DNA of 64,000 bases, taken from Bog-473 sp963726135. GTDB lineage: Bacteria > Actinomycetota > Acidimicrobiia > Acidimicrobiales > RAAP-2. The stretch covers positions 1,240,001-1,304,000 of the forward strand of contig CAVSBE010000008.1 in assembly GCA_963726135.1 (NCBI GenBank). The letters run 5' to 3'. Of this stretch, positions 54,168 through 64,000 are shown one piece after another (positions within the stretch are counted from its first letter, which is position 1; every line of letters begins with the position of its first letter). The notes under the pieces were generated by a model. That model saw only the letters and a list, made by a program, of their open reading frames with translations, ran no database searches and was not told where the DNA came from. A program made the position numbers and the translations under genes.

Positions 54168-56319
54168 ATGAAGTGCACCGTGGCTCGGAGCAGCCGGCGT
54201 AGGGATATCCAGGGGCTCCGGGCTGTCGCAATCGTCGCCGTCGTCGCCTATCACGCTGGCCTCCCGGTACCGGGAGGCTACGTAGGCGTTGACGTCTTCT
54301 TCGTCATCTCTGGGTACCTGATCACCCAGCTTCTCTGGGACGAGCTCTCCACCGGCGGGCACCTTTCCTTCGCCGATTTCTACGCGCTGCCGAGCCCGCC
54401 GTCTTCTGCCGTCGGCCGTGCTCGTAATCATGGTGACGGTCGTGGCCTCCGTTGCCGTACTCGGTCCTCTCGAGGCGACGGCGGTCGCCAAAGATGCCGT
54501 GGCGTGCGCTCTCTACGTTGGCAACTACCGATTCGCTCTGCAGGCGACCAACTACCTCAGCGCGCATGGGCCAGTGTCGCCCCTGCAGAACTACTGGTCG
54601 CTCGGCGTCGAAGAGCAGTTCTATCTGGTCTCGCCGGCGTTGCTGCTCGCAGCCTCGCTCATCGGCCGCCGCCGACACGGCCGCCACCAGCGGTCGGCGG
54701 CGGATCGGCCTCGCTGGGCGGCCGTCGGGGTCCTGGCGGTCCTCGGGGCCCTCTCCTTTTGGATGTGCGTCTCCCTGACGCACTCGGACCAGCCCTGGGC
54801 GTTCTTCTCACTCCCGACGCGGGCATGGGAACTAGCGGTGGGCGGGCTCCTCGCGCTCGCCGCGCCTCACGCTCGACGGGCCCCGGCCTGGGTGCTCTCG
54901 ACGATCGGCTGGGCTGGCCTCGGCGCCGTGGCATGGTCGTTCGCTGCCTTCGGCCCACAGACCCCCTTCCCGGGTCCGGCCGCGCTCGTCCCTGTGGCAG
55001 GCACCGCGGTGGTGCTGGTCGCCGGTACTCGTCGTCTCACTGCCGGGCCGGCGAGCCTGCTCGGGCTCGCCCCCCTGCAGTCCATAGGCGCCGTCTCCTA
55101 CACCTGGTACCTCTGGCACTGGCCGGCGCTCGTACTTGCACCTCATGTCTTGGGGCACAGTCTCGGGCTTGCGGAGAACGTGGCTGTCTGCTTGTGCAGC
55201 CTCGTGGCCGCAGCTCTGACCACCGTCCTCCTCGAGCAGCCGATCCGGCGCTCACCGTGGCTCTCGGCTCGCACGGCGCGCAGCCTCGTGGCCGGCGGCA
55301 CGCTCAGTCTCGGCGCCGCGCTGGCGGCTGTGGTGATCGTGGCGGCGGTGCCGCCGCCAGTGGGCAGCGGTCAGGCCTCCGCCGCTCGGCTGTTCACCGC
55401 TCACGTCGCCACCGGCCACTCGTCGGCAACGACTCCGTCGGCGGTGGCACCGGCCGATTCGCTCGACACGCAGGTCAACCACCTCGTGTACGAGTCGCTC
55501 GCCAACCCACAGGTGCCGGCATCGCTCACGCCATCGCTCGCCGACGCGTCGGCCGACGCCCCCGTGCCTTTCAACGACGGCTGCTTCGACGACTTCACCG
55601 ACGCGTCAGTGCACCCCTGCCTGTACGGGGATACGAGCTCTTCCCGCAGCGTCGTGCTCTTCGGTGACTCGCACGCCATCATGTGGTTCCCGGCCATCGA
55701 CAATCTGGCGAACCAGCAGCACGACGCCCTCGTCGTCATGGCCAAGGCGACGTGCCCGCCCATAGACATCACCATCTTCAGCCCGGACCTCGGACGTACC
55801 TACACCGAGTGCCAAGAGTGGCGCGCCGCCGAGCTCGAGCGCATGACGACGCTGCGCCCCGCCGTCGTCATCCTCGGCTTCTCGCGCGAGTACGGCATAC
55901 CCGACGACCACGTGGTCGTGGACGGACCGGCGTGGCAGTCCGGGCTGGCCGACATGATCACCACGATCGAGCGGGACACCGGCGCCCGGGTGGTGCTCAT
56001 GGGCGACGACCCCTATCCGCAGCAGTCGGTGGCCGACTGCCTCAGCCAGCACCTGACGGACACACCTGTCTGTGCGATTCCCAAGCATTATCCCTTCTAT
56101 AACCCCGGCGGGATTTCGCAGGAAAGGGCCGTTGCCGCCTCGACGGGCGCTGGCTATGTCGACACCGACCCGTGGTTCTGCATGGCGACCGCGTGCACCG
56201 TGATCGTTGGGAACATGCTCGTCTACCGCGACGACAACCACATCACCGCGACCTACGCCAACTGGCTCACTCCGGTCATCGGCGCTCACCTGGACGCCGC
56301 AACCGATGGCGCGTTCTGA
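54168..56319 (+). pseudogene. Acyltransferase-3/SGNH O-acyltransferase, frameshifted
   Basis: The N-terminus (DIQGLRAVAIVAVVAYHAGL, GGYVGVDVFFVISGYLIT) is the start of an acyltransferase-3 (OafA/YrhL) membrane domain. Near 54395 the frame shifts by one, after which RRLLPSAVLVIMVTVVASVA, NYWSLGVEEQFYLVSPALLL and further helices follow. The C-terminal about 230 residues are a periplasmic-side SGNH domain: VVLFGDSHAIMWFPAI with the nucleophile Ser, and the catalytic DNHITATYANW. The combined protein of about 710 residues would O-acylate a surface glycan. Except for the single shift the sequence is well conserved, so an assembly indel is possible. Confidence 0.88.
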
Positions 56320-56403
56320 CGAAGCAACCTCGGGGGCTTACCGACTTGACGATTCGCATGTCTTGTCGGGGTAGGCAGCGACCGAAGGGCATCTTGGTGG
56401 GAC

Positions 56404-57816
56404 TCAGCCTCTGTCATCCAGGTCGTACTCGGCCATGAAGTACGGGTAGCCCGGGTCGAATGTCGTGAGCGTCGAGGGCCGCTCGACTCGGCCGATCGGC
56501 CTGACGTTCCGACCCGCGATTCCGAGACGTCCGTCACCGAGCTCTCGTCGATAACCTTGGGCAATCGCGTGCAGCAGCCTCACGACATCGGGCTTCGCCG
56601 TGGCTACGTCTGAGCTCTCTCCGGGATCTTCCGCGAGATCGTAAAGCTCAGTGACCTCGCTTCCGTCGCGAGCGAGGTGGAGCTTATGGCGGTGGTCGCG
56701 AACGGCCTCCAGGTTATTCCCCCGGTAGTACGCGAACGAATCATGGGGAGATCGAGCACTCGGATCCTGCCAGATCTGGAAAACGTCACGCCCATCGATG
56801 ATCCTGTCGGTGGGGACTCTTCCGCCGCAGAGCGCGGCCAAGGTCGGATACAGGTCCATCGACGTCAACAGCTCGTCGCAGATCCGACCACCGTCCAAGG
56901 TCCCGGCCCACCGGATGATGGCCGGCACACGCATACCTCCATCCCAGGTCGAGCCCTTTGCGCCCCGAAGGGGAAGATTGCTCCCACCGAGGGGCTCGCT
57001 CGAACCCCATGGGGGCGGCCTGTCCCCCAACGAACCGTTGTCGCTGGTAAAGATCACGATCGTCTGTTCGTCGAGTCCGAGCGCTCGCAACTCGTCCAGC
57101 ATGACGGACGTCGCCCAGTCGATCGATTCGACCGCTGCTCCGTACGGGCCGTTGCGCGATCGCTCCAGGAACTCGGGCTGTACATAGATCGGGAGGTGTA
57201 CGTACATATGGGCCAGGTACAGAAAGAAGGGACCGTGCTGTGCGCTGCGCAAGAACGACAGAGCTTCCGCGACGTAGCGGCCGGTGAGCGAGCGTTGATC
57301 AGGTTGCTGCTCAATGACGTCGTTGTCGACGAGCAAGGGCAACGGCGGTAGGGAGCTGAGGATCTCGGGCGTATTCTCCTGGCGACCCATGTCGTTGCTG
57401 TACGGCAGGCCGAAGTAGTGGTCGAAGCCGTGGTTAAGGGGCAAGAAACCAGGCTGGTCCCCACAGTGCCACTTCCCGATCATCTGGGTGCGATAGCCAG
57501 CATCCGAAAGGACACGGGCGAGGCTTATCTCGCTCTGCGGCAGGCCCAGCGGCTGACCAGGGAAGAGGACAGGAAGTCCCTCGAACGATCCAAAGCTGAT
57601 CCGTGGTGGATAGCAGCCGGTCAGGAGGGCTGCCCGCGATGGGGAGCAGACCGGGGAAGCCATGTAGAACGAGGTGCAGCGAATACCCTCGTCAGCAAGT
57701 GTGTCGATAGCTGGCGTGGCATTGCAATTCGAGCCGTAGCACCCGAGATCGCCGTACCCCAGATCGTCGCAATTGATGAGAACGACGTTGGGAGGAGGCG
57801 GTGCGGCCCGTCGCAC
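56404..57816 (-). CDS. Cys-type sulfatase
   Basis: This 470-residue sulfatase begins PNVVLINCDDLGYGDLGCYG, with metal-binding D17/D18. The formylglycine motif is C57-S-P-S-R61, to be oxidised by a formylglycine-generating enzyme elsewhere in the genome. Further conserved pieces are GYRTQMIGKWHCG, FTSDNGSLGDRPPP and GAKGSTWDGGMRVPAIIRW. It ends in the usual C-terminal subdomain (ELYDLAEDPGE). No signal peptide is evident, so it may act in the cytoplasm. It is divergent from the xylose operon with only about 80 bp between starts, so shared regulation is likely. A sulfated (xylo)oligosaccharide as substrate is inferred. Confidence 0.94.
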   Translation of the reverse strand: MRRAAPPPPNVVLINCDDLGYGDLGCYGSNCNATPAIDTLADEGIRCTSFYMASPVCSPSRAALLTGCYPPRISFGSFEGLPVLFPGQPLGLPQSEISLARVLSDAGYRTQMIGKWHCGDQPGFLPLNHGFDHYFGLPYSNDMGRQENTPEILSSLPPLPLLVDNDVIEQQPDQRSLTGRYVAEALSFLRSAQHGPFFLYLAHMYVHLPIYVQPEFLERSRNGPYGAAVESIDWATSVMLDELRALGLDEQTIVIFTSDNGSLGDRPPPWGSSEPLGGSNLPLRGAKGSTWDGGMRVPAIIRWAGTLDGGRICDELLTSMDLYPTLAALCGGRVPTDRIIDGRDVFQIWQDPSARSPHDSFAYYRGNNLEAVRDHRHKLHLARDGSEVTELYDLAEDPGESSDVATAKPDVVRLLHAIAQGYRRELGDGRLGIAGRNVRPIGRVERPSTLTTFDPGYPYFMAEYDLDDRG

Positions 57817-57895
57817 CGCGGGATACTAACTCCCAAGGTCTATCCGACCCCGTTCATACTGCGCGCGAGATACGCGCCCGCTGAAAGGAACCTCA

Positions 57896-59065
57896 ATGAC
57901 GAGCACCCCCACCCCCGAGGACAAGTTCAGCTTCGGCCTGTGGACGGTCGGCTGGCAGGCGCGCGACCCATTCGGTGACGCCACACGCGGCGTGCTCGAT
58001 CCCGCGGAATCCATCGCCCGCTTGGCGGAACTCGGCGCCTACGGCATCACCTTTCACGACGACGACGTGATGGGGTTCGCCGTCAGCGACGAGCACCGCG
58101 AGGCGTCGGTGAAGCGACTGCGGACAGCACTTGATGCAGCAGGGCTCGCCGTGCCGATGGTGACGACGAACCTGTTCACCCACCCAGTCTTCAAGGAGGG
58201 TGCGTTCACGGCCAATGATCGTGACGTGCGCCGGTTCGCGCTGCGCAAGACGATGCGGAACATGGCTCTCGCCGCCGAGCTCGGCGCACACACCTATGTG
58301 TTCTGGGGTGGTCGTGAGGGCTCGGAGGTCGACGTCGCCAAGGACGCTCGCGCCGCTCTCGACCGCTACCGCGAGGCCATCGATCTCCTCGCACAGCACT
58401 CGATCGAGCAGGGCTACGGGCTGCGATTCGCGTTGGAACCAAAGCCGAACGAGCCCCGGGGCGACATCTTCCTGCCGACCGTTGGCCACGCGCTGGCGTT
58501 CATCTCGTCCCTCGAGCACGCCGACATGGTCGGGGTCAACCCCGAGGTCGGACACGAGCAGATGTCCAACCTCAACGTTGTGCACGCCATCAGCCAGGCG
58601 ATGTGGCACGGAAAGCTGTTCCACATCGACCTGAACGGCCAACACGGCCCAAAGTTCGACCAGGACCTCGTGTTCGGGCACGGCGACCTCCTCAGTGCCT
58701 TCGCGCTGGTCGATCTGCTCGAGCACGGCGGTTACGAGGGACCACGGCACTTCGACTACAAGCCGCTGCGCACCGAGGCAATTGACGGTGTCTGGGCGTC
58801 GGCGGCGGCCAACATGCGCACCTACCTGCTGCTGAAGGAACGCGCCCTTGCGTTCCGGGCCGACCCCGAGGTGCAAGCTGCACTCAAGGCGGTGGGTGTG
58901 CCGAACCTCGGCGTCCCCACACTCGCCGAAGGAGAGTCGCTGGCCGACCTTCTCGCCGACCCGTCGGCGTTCGAGCAGTTCGACGCCGATGCCTCCGGGG
59001 CACGGAGCCATGGCGCCAGCGTGCTCGACCAGCTCGCGGTGGAGCATCTCCTGGGCGCCCGCTGA
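57896..59065 (+). CDS. xylA: Xylose isomerase
   Basis: This 389-residue protein starts at the ATG at 57896, with AAAGGA 7 bases upstream. It interconverts D-xylose and D-xylulose. The catalytic H54 and D57 occur in ITFHDDDVMG, and E181/K183 in ALEPKPNEPRG. Further metal ligands are in GVNPEVGHEQM and FHIDLNGQHG. Length and motif positions match actinobacterial (group I) enzymes. It overlaps xylB by one base (TGATG), so the two are translationally coupled. Confidence 0.97.
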   Translation: MTSTPTPEDKFSFGLWTVGWQARDPFGDATRGVLDPAESIARLAELGAYGITFHDDDVMGFAVSDEHREASVKRLRTALDAAGLAVPMVTTNLFTHPVFKEGAFTANDRDVRRFALRKTMRNMALAAELGAHTYVFWGGREGSEVDVAKDARAALDRYREAIDLLAQHSIEQGYGLRFALEPKPNEPRGDIFLPTVGHALAFISSLEHADMVGVNPEVGHEQMSNLNVVHAISQAMWHGKLFHIDLNGQHGPKFDQDLVFGHGDLLSAFALVDLLEHGGYEGPRHFDYKPLRTEAIDGVWASAAANMRTYLLLKERALAFRADPEVQAALKAVGVPNLGVPTLAEGESLADLLADPSAFEQFDADASGARSHGASVLDQLAVEHLLGAR

Positions 59066-60492
59066 TGCCCCTCGTCGCCGGGGTCGACTCGTCGACGTCC
59101 GCATGCAAAATCGAGATCCGTGACGCAGACTCCGGCCAGGTCGTCGCGGCCGGGCGTGCCCCACACCCGGCGACGACGCCACCTCGAAGCGAGCAACACC
59201 CCCAGGAGTGGTGGACCGCCTTCAGGTTGGCATGCGCCGACGCCGGCATGTTCGGCGACCACCGACCCGCCGCGATCTCGGTCGCGGGCCAGCAGCATGG
59301 CCTTGTCGTGCTCGACGCAGGCGGTGACGTGCTGCGCCCAGCGAAACTGTGGAACGACACCGAGTCCGCTGCGGACGCCAACGCACTCGTCGCCACCCTC
59401 GGTGGCGATGCATGGGCGGAGGCGTGCGGAAGCGTGCCGGTAGCCAGCTTCACGATCACCAAGCTCTGCTGGTTACGCCGCTGCGAGCCCGACGTGTTCG
59501 GTCGCATGGCGAGCATTCTGCTGCCTCACGACTGGCTGACCGGACGGCTCACCGGGCGGATGACGACGGATCGCGGGGACGCTTCGGGTACCGGTTGGTG
59601 GTCGCCCGCCGAGGAGCGCTATCGGCCCGATCTCCTCGAGCTGGTCGACGAGACCGTGCACTGGGATGAGTTGCTCCCCGAGGTCTTGGCGCCCACGGCG
59701 TCGGCGGGTGAGTGGAGGGGCATGGTCGTCGGGCCGGGCACGGGCGACAATATGTGCGCGGCCCTCGGGCTCGGTCTTCGCCCCGGCGACCTCGCGTTGG
59801 GCCTCGGCACAAGCGGCACCGCGTTCTGCGTCAGCGAGAAGCCGACCGCAGATGCAACCGGCACCGTCGCCGGGTTCGCCGACGCGACCGGCCGCTACCT
59901 GCCACTGGTGTGCACGCTCAACGCCACGAAGGTGACCGACGTTGTGGCCCGACTGCTTGGTGTCGATGCCGCCGGACTCGACGCCCTCGCTCTCGCGGCT
60001 CCCGCTGGATCCGGCGGGCTTGTGCTCGTCCCGCACCTCGACGGCGAGCGCACTCCGAACCGGCCCGACGCAACGGGCGACCTCACCGGCATCCGCTCGG
60101 ACGTGACACGCGAGCAGCTCGCCCGGTCGGCGGTCGAGGGTGTCGTCTGTAACCTCCTCGACGGCGCCCGCCGGCTCGCAAGTTTGGTGCCCCGAATGAG
60201 CGACGGGCGGGTACTGCTTGTCGGGGGAGGTGCCCACAGCGCCGCCTACCGCCAGGTCATAGCTGATCTCATCGGCCGCCCTGTGCTGATACCCGACGTC
60301 GGAGAACCCGTGGCTCGAGGCGCCGCCATGCAGGCCGCCGCCGTGCTCACCGGCCGCACCTTCGATGACCTCGCTGAGACGTGGGGGATCGGAAGCGCCA
60401 CAACCGTCGAGCCCGCCCCATCCGTCGACGGCACCGCCATCCGTGCCGCCTATGCCCGGGTCCTGCAGGAAAGGGAATCCGATGACCACTGA
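59065..60492 (+). CDS. xylB: Xylulokinase
   Basis: This 475-residue FGGY-family kinase phosphorylates D-xylulose to xylulose 5-phosphate for the pentose phosphate pathway. The N-terminal ATPase fold starts VAGVDSSTSACKIEI, with SVAGQQHGLVVLD as a substrate-binding strand. The C-terminal half has GTGDNMCAALGLGLRPGDLA, LGTSGTAFCV and the adenosine-binding LLVGGGAHSAAYRQV. It is coupled to xylA upstream (1-bp overlap) and to the GH3 gene downstream (11-bp overlap). Confidence 0.96.
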   Translation: MPLVAGVDSSTSACKIEIRDADSGQVVAAGRAPHPATTPPRSEQHPQEWWTAFRLACADAGMFGDHRPAAISVAGQQHGLVVLDAGGDVLRPAKLWNDTESAADANALVATLGGDAWAEACGSVPVASFTITKLCWLRRCEPDVFGRMASILLPHDWLTGRLTGRMTTDRGDASGTGWWSPAEERYRPDLLELVDETVHWDELLPEVLAPTASAGEWRGMVVGPGTGDNMCAALGLGLRPGDLALGLGTSGTAFCVSEKPTADATGTVAGFADATGRYLPLVCTLNATKVTDVVARLLGVDAAGLDALALAAPAGSGGLVLVPHLDGERTPNRPDATGDLTGIRSDVTREQLARSAVEGVVCNLLDGARRLASLVPRMSDGRVLLVGGGAHSAAYRQVIADLIGRPVLIPDVGEPVARGAAMQAAAVLTGRTFDDLAETWGIGSATTVEPAPSVDGTAIRAAYARVLQERESDDH

Positions 60493-62887
60493 GACATTCC
60501 GTGACCCCGCCGCCGGCATCGACGATCGTGTAGCGGACCTCGTCGGCCGCATGACGCTCGACGAGAAGCTGGCCCAGATCGGCAGCATCTGGCTGACCGA
60601 TCTCGTCCAGGGGGACGGTTTCGACGCTGACTTCGTGGCTGGAGAGCTGGAGCACGGCATCGGCCATGTGACCCGCATCGGTGCGTCGACTGGTCTCCGC
60701 CCGGCGACAAGCGCTCACCTGATGAACCAGATCCAGCGGGTGGCGGTCGAGCGGACCCGCCTCGGCATCCCCGTCATGGTCCACGAGGAGGCCACAGCCG
60801 GATACTGCGCACGCGACGCCACACAGTTCCCTCAGGCCATCGGACTTGCCTCCTCGTGGGATGAGGCGCTCGTCACCGAGGTGGCCGAGGCCATCCGGCG
60901 GCAAATGGTGGCCGTCGGCGCCCGCCACTCCCTGTCACCGGTCCTCGATGTCGCCCGCGACGCCCGGTGGGGCCGGGTCGAGGAGACCTACGGCGAGGAC
61001 CCGTACCTCGTCGGTCGGATTGGCACGGCCTACGTGCGAGGTCTGCAAGGCGACGATCTCCGTCACGGCGTGATCGCCACGGGAAAGCACTTCCTCGGAT
61101 ACGCCATGTCCGAGGGTGGGATGAATCACGCACCCGTCCACTTCGGACCACGCGAGCTGCGCGAGGTCTACGCCGAGCCCTTCTCGGCCGTGATCCGCGA
61201 CGCGGGCCTGGCATCAATTATGAACTCGTACTCATCGGTCGACGGCATCCCGTGCGCCGGCAGCTCCGCCATCCTCGACGACCTCTTGCGGGGAGAGCTC
61301 GGCTTCCAGGGCGTCGTCGTCGCCGACTACTACTCCGTGCGGCTGCTCATCGACCACCACGCTGTCGAGGCCGGGCCGGGCGAGGCTGGTGCGCGCGCTC
61401 TTCGGTCCGGTCTCGACCTCGAGTTGCCCGGACGCGAGTGCTACGGAGAGCCGCTCAAGGCCCTGATCCACGACGGTGAGCTCACCATGCAGGTACTCGA
61501 TACGGCTGTTGCGCGAGTGCTGCGCTCGAAGTTCCAGGTCGGGCTGTTCGAACATCCCTATGTCGACGAGGGGGCCGCCGCCGCGGTGTTCGACACACCG
61601 GCCGATCGCGCCCTCGCCCGGCGGGCCGCCGTCGCATCCATCGTGCTGCTGCAGAACCATGGAGACCTTCTTCCGCTCAACCGCGAGACGCTGCGCCGCA
61701 TCGCCGTGATCGGCCCTTCGGCGGACGACCAACGGTTGCTCCAGGGTGACTACCACTACCCAACCCACACCGAGATGCACTACGAGGGCGAACCGGAGGC
61801 CGCGCCGTTCGGTGCGCAATCGGGCCCCTCCGCAACCGAAGGCGAGCAGTACCTGCCGTCTGAGGGCAGCGCGTTCCAGCCCGGTCCGCACTTCGTGCGC
61901 CACGTCACACCCCTCGAGGGACTCCGAGCCGCGCTTCCCTACATCGAGATTGCACATGCCAAGGGGTGCGAGATCAGCGGAGCCGATGCCTCCGGTCTTC
62001 CAGAGGCCGTTGAGTCAGCCCGCACGGCGGATGTCGCCATCATCTTCGTCGGTGGCCGATCCGGCCTCACACTGAAGTGCACCGTCGGCGAGGCGCGTGA
62101 CGCCAGCGACCTCGGTCTCACTGGCGTGCAGCAAGACCTCGTCGACGCCGTGATGGACACCGGCACACCGACCGTCGTAGTGCTGATCAGCGGTCGCGTC
62201 CACGCCATTCCTTCGATCGCCGAGCGCGTTCCGGTCGTCGTTCAGGCGTGGTTGCCGGGTGAAGAGGGCGGTCACACGATCGCCGACGTTCTGCTCGGGC
62301 GGGCCGAGCCTCGTGGTCGCCTGCCCATCTCAATGCCACGCAGCGTGGGCCAAGTCCCGATCCACCACGACTTCCGCACCGGAGGCGGGCGGGCGCTCTT
62401 CTACGGCGAGTACACCGATTCGCCAACCACGCCGCTGTTCGCATTCGGGCACGGACTGACCTACACCACCTTTGAGCACGGTGAGCTCGAGGTCGTGGCG
62501 TCCGGAACCACCGCCGAGCCGGTGATACTGCTCGCCCGGGTCACAAACGTCGGTGACCGGAGAGGAACCGAAGTGGTGCAGCTCTACGTGCGTGACCTCG
62601 TGGCCACGGTCGTGCGCCCGTACCAGCTGCTCGTCGGTTTCAGCCGGGTGGATCTCGATCCAGGCCAGTCAGCCACCGTCACCTTCGAGGTACACCCCAG
62701 CCGTCTCGCCTTCTATAACGAGGCGATGCGGTTCGTCACCGAGCCGGGGGCCTTCCGTTTCTCCGTCGGCGGCGCCTCGAACTCGGCTAAAGGTCATGCC
62801 ACGGTCGATCTCGCCGGCGAGATTGCCGAATATCGCCAGCGCGAAGTCGTCGCGACCTCCAGCCGGGTCGAGTGGTCGGCTCGTTAG
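60482..62887 (+). CDS. GH3 glycosidase, probable beta-xylosidase
   Basis: This 801-residue glycoside hydrolase family 3 enzyme starts at the ATG at 60482, inside the end of xylB. The N-terminal barrel begins DRVADLVGRMTLDEKLAQIG, with KHFLGY and the nucleophile D282 in GVVVADYYSV. The C-terminal sandwich contains VAIIFVGGRSGLTLKCTVGE and AWLPGEEGGHTIADVLLG, and the last 100 residues form a fibronectin-III-like domain (VTNVGDRRGTEVVQLYVRD). No signal peptide is seen, so it should act on imported oligosaccharides. Its place in the xylA-xylB operon points to xylosides as substrates, but GH3 specificity cannot be told from sequence alone. Confidence 0.93.
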   Translation: MTTETFRDPAAGIDDRVADLVGRMTLDEKLAQIGSIWLTDLVQGDGFDADFVAGELEHGIGHVTRIGASTGLRPATSAHLMNQIQRVAVERTRLGIPVMVHEEATAGYCARDATQFPQAIGLASSWDEALVTEVAEAIRRQMVAVGARHSLSPVLDVARDARWGRVEETYGEDPYLVGRIGTAYVRGLQGDDLRHGVIATGKHFLGYAMSEGGMNHAPVHFGPRELREVYAEPFSAVIRDAGLASIMNSYSSVDGIPCAGSSAILDDLLRGELGFQGVVVADYYSVRLLIDHHAVEAGPGEAGARALRSGLDLELPGRECYGEPLKALIHDGELTMQVLDTAVARVLRSKFQVGLFEHPYVDEGAAAAVFDTPADRALARRAAVASIVLLQNHGDLLPLNRETLRRIAVIGPSADDQRLLQGDYHYPTHTEMHYEGEPEAAPFGAQSGPSATEGEQYLPSEGSAFQPGPHFVRHVTPLEGLRAALPYIEIAHAKGCEISGADASGLPEAVESARTADVAIIFVGGRSGLTLKCTVGEARDASDLGLTGVQQDLVDAVMDTGTPTVVVLISGRVHAIPSIAERVPVVVQAWLPGEEGGHTIADVLLGRAEPRGRLPISMPRSVGQVPIHHDFRTGGGRALFYGEYTDSPTTPLFAFGHGLTYTTFEHGELEVVASGTTAEPVILLARVTNVGDRRGTEVVQLYVRDLVATVVRPYQLLVGFSRVDLDPGQSATVTFEVHPSRLAFYNEAMRFVTEPGAFRFSVGGASNSAKGHATVDLAGEIAEYRQREVVATSSRVEWSAR

Positions 62888-63017
62888 AGGGGTGGGAAGT
62901 CGACTTGGCTCGGCATCTACCAACGGCAGCGCCGGATCGCCACTCCACTAACCAACCAATAGAACGGGACGTTGCGCTGCACTGGCCACAGGGTCCAGCT
63001 ATCAGAACCGCTTGGAG

Positions 63018-64000
63018 TCAGGTCCAATGAACACTCAGAACATTGGACTGGATGGCAACGCACGTCCCGACGACACCTGCCGTGGGGAGCATGAACCGCA
63101 CCGGCACCCACCATCGTTCCAGAGCAAGGGCAATCAGTCCGGCGATGCCTACGCAGCCGACAAGCGCGTAGCGACCTTCGTATGTGATCGTTTGCGTCGC
63201 CACGATCCACACGCTGAGCATTGCGGTAATCGAGATGGTGGCCAATGTGATAAGTACGTCGCGACGAATCTTCCTTCCGATGATGCCGAGGAGGACGACA
63301 AGAACCACGACCGTGATAGCGACGTCCACTGGCATCTTCCAGTGGAACTGATTCCGTCCAGACTCGTACCAGAACGAATGCATGACCATCCGTGGAACGT
63401 GCCAGAAAAATAAGCCCAGCGGATCCGTGCAATTTGTATGGCTGCCCGAAAAACGTTCAGAGAGCCCCGATTGTTGCTAGATAGTGGGAGGTCGCCGCCT
63501 GGCCAACGGATCGCCGTATCGAGCGGTGTTCTGGATGAGGTACCAGCCGCACGTCAGCGCTGCACCTCCGCCCGCCACGGCGAAAAGGGAAATTCGGCGC
63601 TTCCAGGAAGGTACTAGAAGAACAATGCCACGATCACGAGGCCCATCGGAAGAGCCGAAAGTTTGGTTGCCACGAGCAACTCCGAAAGTGGCGCCAACCC
63701 AAGCGATGTTCCAGAAGGTTGGGGACATGATGAATCTCAGAGCGAGATAGCCGAGGACCGCCCCCAAGAGATTCGCCAGATTGTCGTTGGTCACGAAGGC
63801 CGAAAGGAACACGAACCGCGGGAGGAAAGCGATAGTGGAAGCAGCCACGACCGGGGTCCACGGATCACTGCTCACCCGACGTATCGCCAGGAACACCACA
63901 AGAACGGTTGAGGCCGCGAGTGCGATATTGGGAAATCGGAGCCACGGCAGGAACCGATCATCAGAGGGGCTGTGGTTCAGGTACCTCTCCTTGATTCCGA
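63018..64000 (-). pseudogene. Membrane glycosyltransferase-like (DUF2142-type) gene, decayed, partial
   Basis: The frame enters from the right edge of the window (...YLNHSPSDDRFLPWLRFPNI) and encodes membrane helices AASTIAFLPRFVFLSAFVTN, NLLGAVLGYLALRFI and, after two frame changes near 63680 and 63610, LVATKLSALPMGLVIVALFF and RRISLFAVAGGGAALTCGWY. A TAG at 63477-63479 follows. The same frame then continues into GLFFWHVPRMVMHSFWYESG, AITVVVLVVLLGIIGRK and a stop at 63018. The loop pattern (FVTNDNL, SFWYESGRNQF) resembles DUF2142/PMT-like polytopic proteins of surface polysaccharide synthesis. The gene is broken several times. Confidence 0.65.

Noticed and set aside
57893..59182. Long open frame on the minus strand opposite xylA (about 429 codons)
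   Set aside because: It is the antisense of a gene with perfect xylose isomerase motifs. Its composition (runs of Arg, Gly, Val, Glu) is that of a GC-rich shadow frame.
59473..60678. Minus-strand frame of about 401 codons opposite xylB
   Set aside because: It is antisense to a clear FGGY kinase and shows no recognisable domain.

Overview
The window is high-GC DNA from an actinobacterium. It opens with smpB followed by ssrA (tmRNA) and contains a secreted protein with GYWLVGSDGG-type repeats, which are common in Acidimicrobiia and related soil or sediment actinobacteria. The class assignment is only a guess. A striking property of the window is the number of broken genes (frameshifts, in-frame stops, truncations) and the density of insertion sequences. 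Some frameshifts hit conserved genes (sppA, an acyltransferase), so a share of them may be assembly indels rather than true decay.

Layout. 0-0.9 kb: smpB 3' part and tmRNA (tag AEPQLAIAA). 1.25-3.4 kb: an IS1182-type element with clean terminal repeats next to an older transposase remnant. 3.5-12.7 kb: a zone of immune- and signalling-type proteins: a TIR-TPR protein, a small membrane protein, an IS110 transposase, a methyltransferase-WD40 chimera, a membrane RCK (TrkA-N)-RyR protein, and, divergent from the last, a TIR-transmembrane-WD40 protein whose propeller blades are almost identical at DNA level. 12.9-25.6 kb: a small zinc-ribbon protein, a secreted sedolisin in an overlapping operon with a zinc-ribbon membrane protein and an anchored extracellular protein, a stand-alone RyR protein, a DksA/TraR zinc-finger protein, a decayed pilin, a sigma-like factor divergent from a PcfJ-like protein, and a second copy of the zinc-ribbon membrane/anchored protein pair. 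25.9-33 kb: an IS630, a broken nucleotide-binding/PLD-like gene, a dead transposase, the C-terminal stub of a third TIR-WD40 gene, and a second full TIR-WD40 gene in inverted orientation. 33-45 kb: two almost identical 1.34-kb IS copies bracketing a lipoprotein, an integrase stub, nested IS6/IS21/IS3 elements, a secreted protein and a broken sppA. 45-51 kb: a cupin-cyclase fusion, a methyltransferase divergent from an HxlR regulator, a P450 remnant, a large secreted propeller/repeat protein and tRNA remnants. 51.3-64 kb: more conventional genes: a PAS-PAS-GGDEF protein, a small secreted protein, an acyltransferase-SGNH gene (frameshifted), a sulfatase divergent from a xylose operon (xylA, xylB, a GH3 glycosidase), and a decayed membrane glycosyltransferase-like gene running off the right end.

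How the parts may work together. Imperfect direct repeats containing a tRNA 3'-end-like sequence lie at about 12.73-12.80 kb and 51.18-51.24 kb, and an integrase stub lies between them. This is consistent with a decayed integrative island of about 38 kb, since reworked by IS elements. The most interesting biology is the set of TIR-WD40 receptors (one complete, one complete apart from a shifted C-terminus, one stub), which share an identical promoter-proximal palindrome, one of them divergent from an RCK-RyR membrane protein. I infer a candidate membrane sensing or defence system with repeat-diversified recognition domains. The xyl cluster is a translationally coupled catabolic operon that would turn xylosides into xylulose 5-phosphate.
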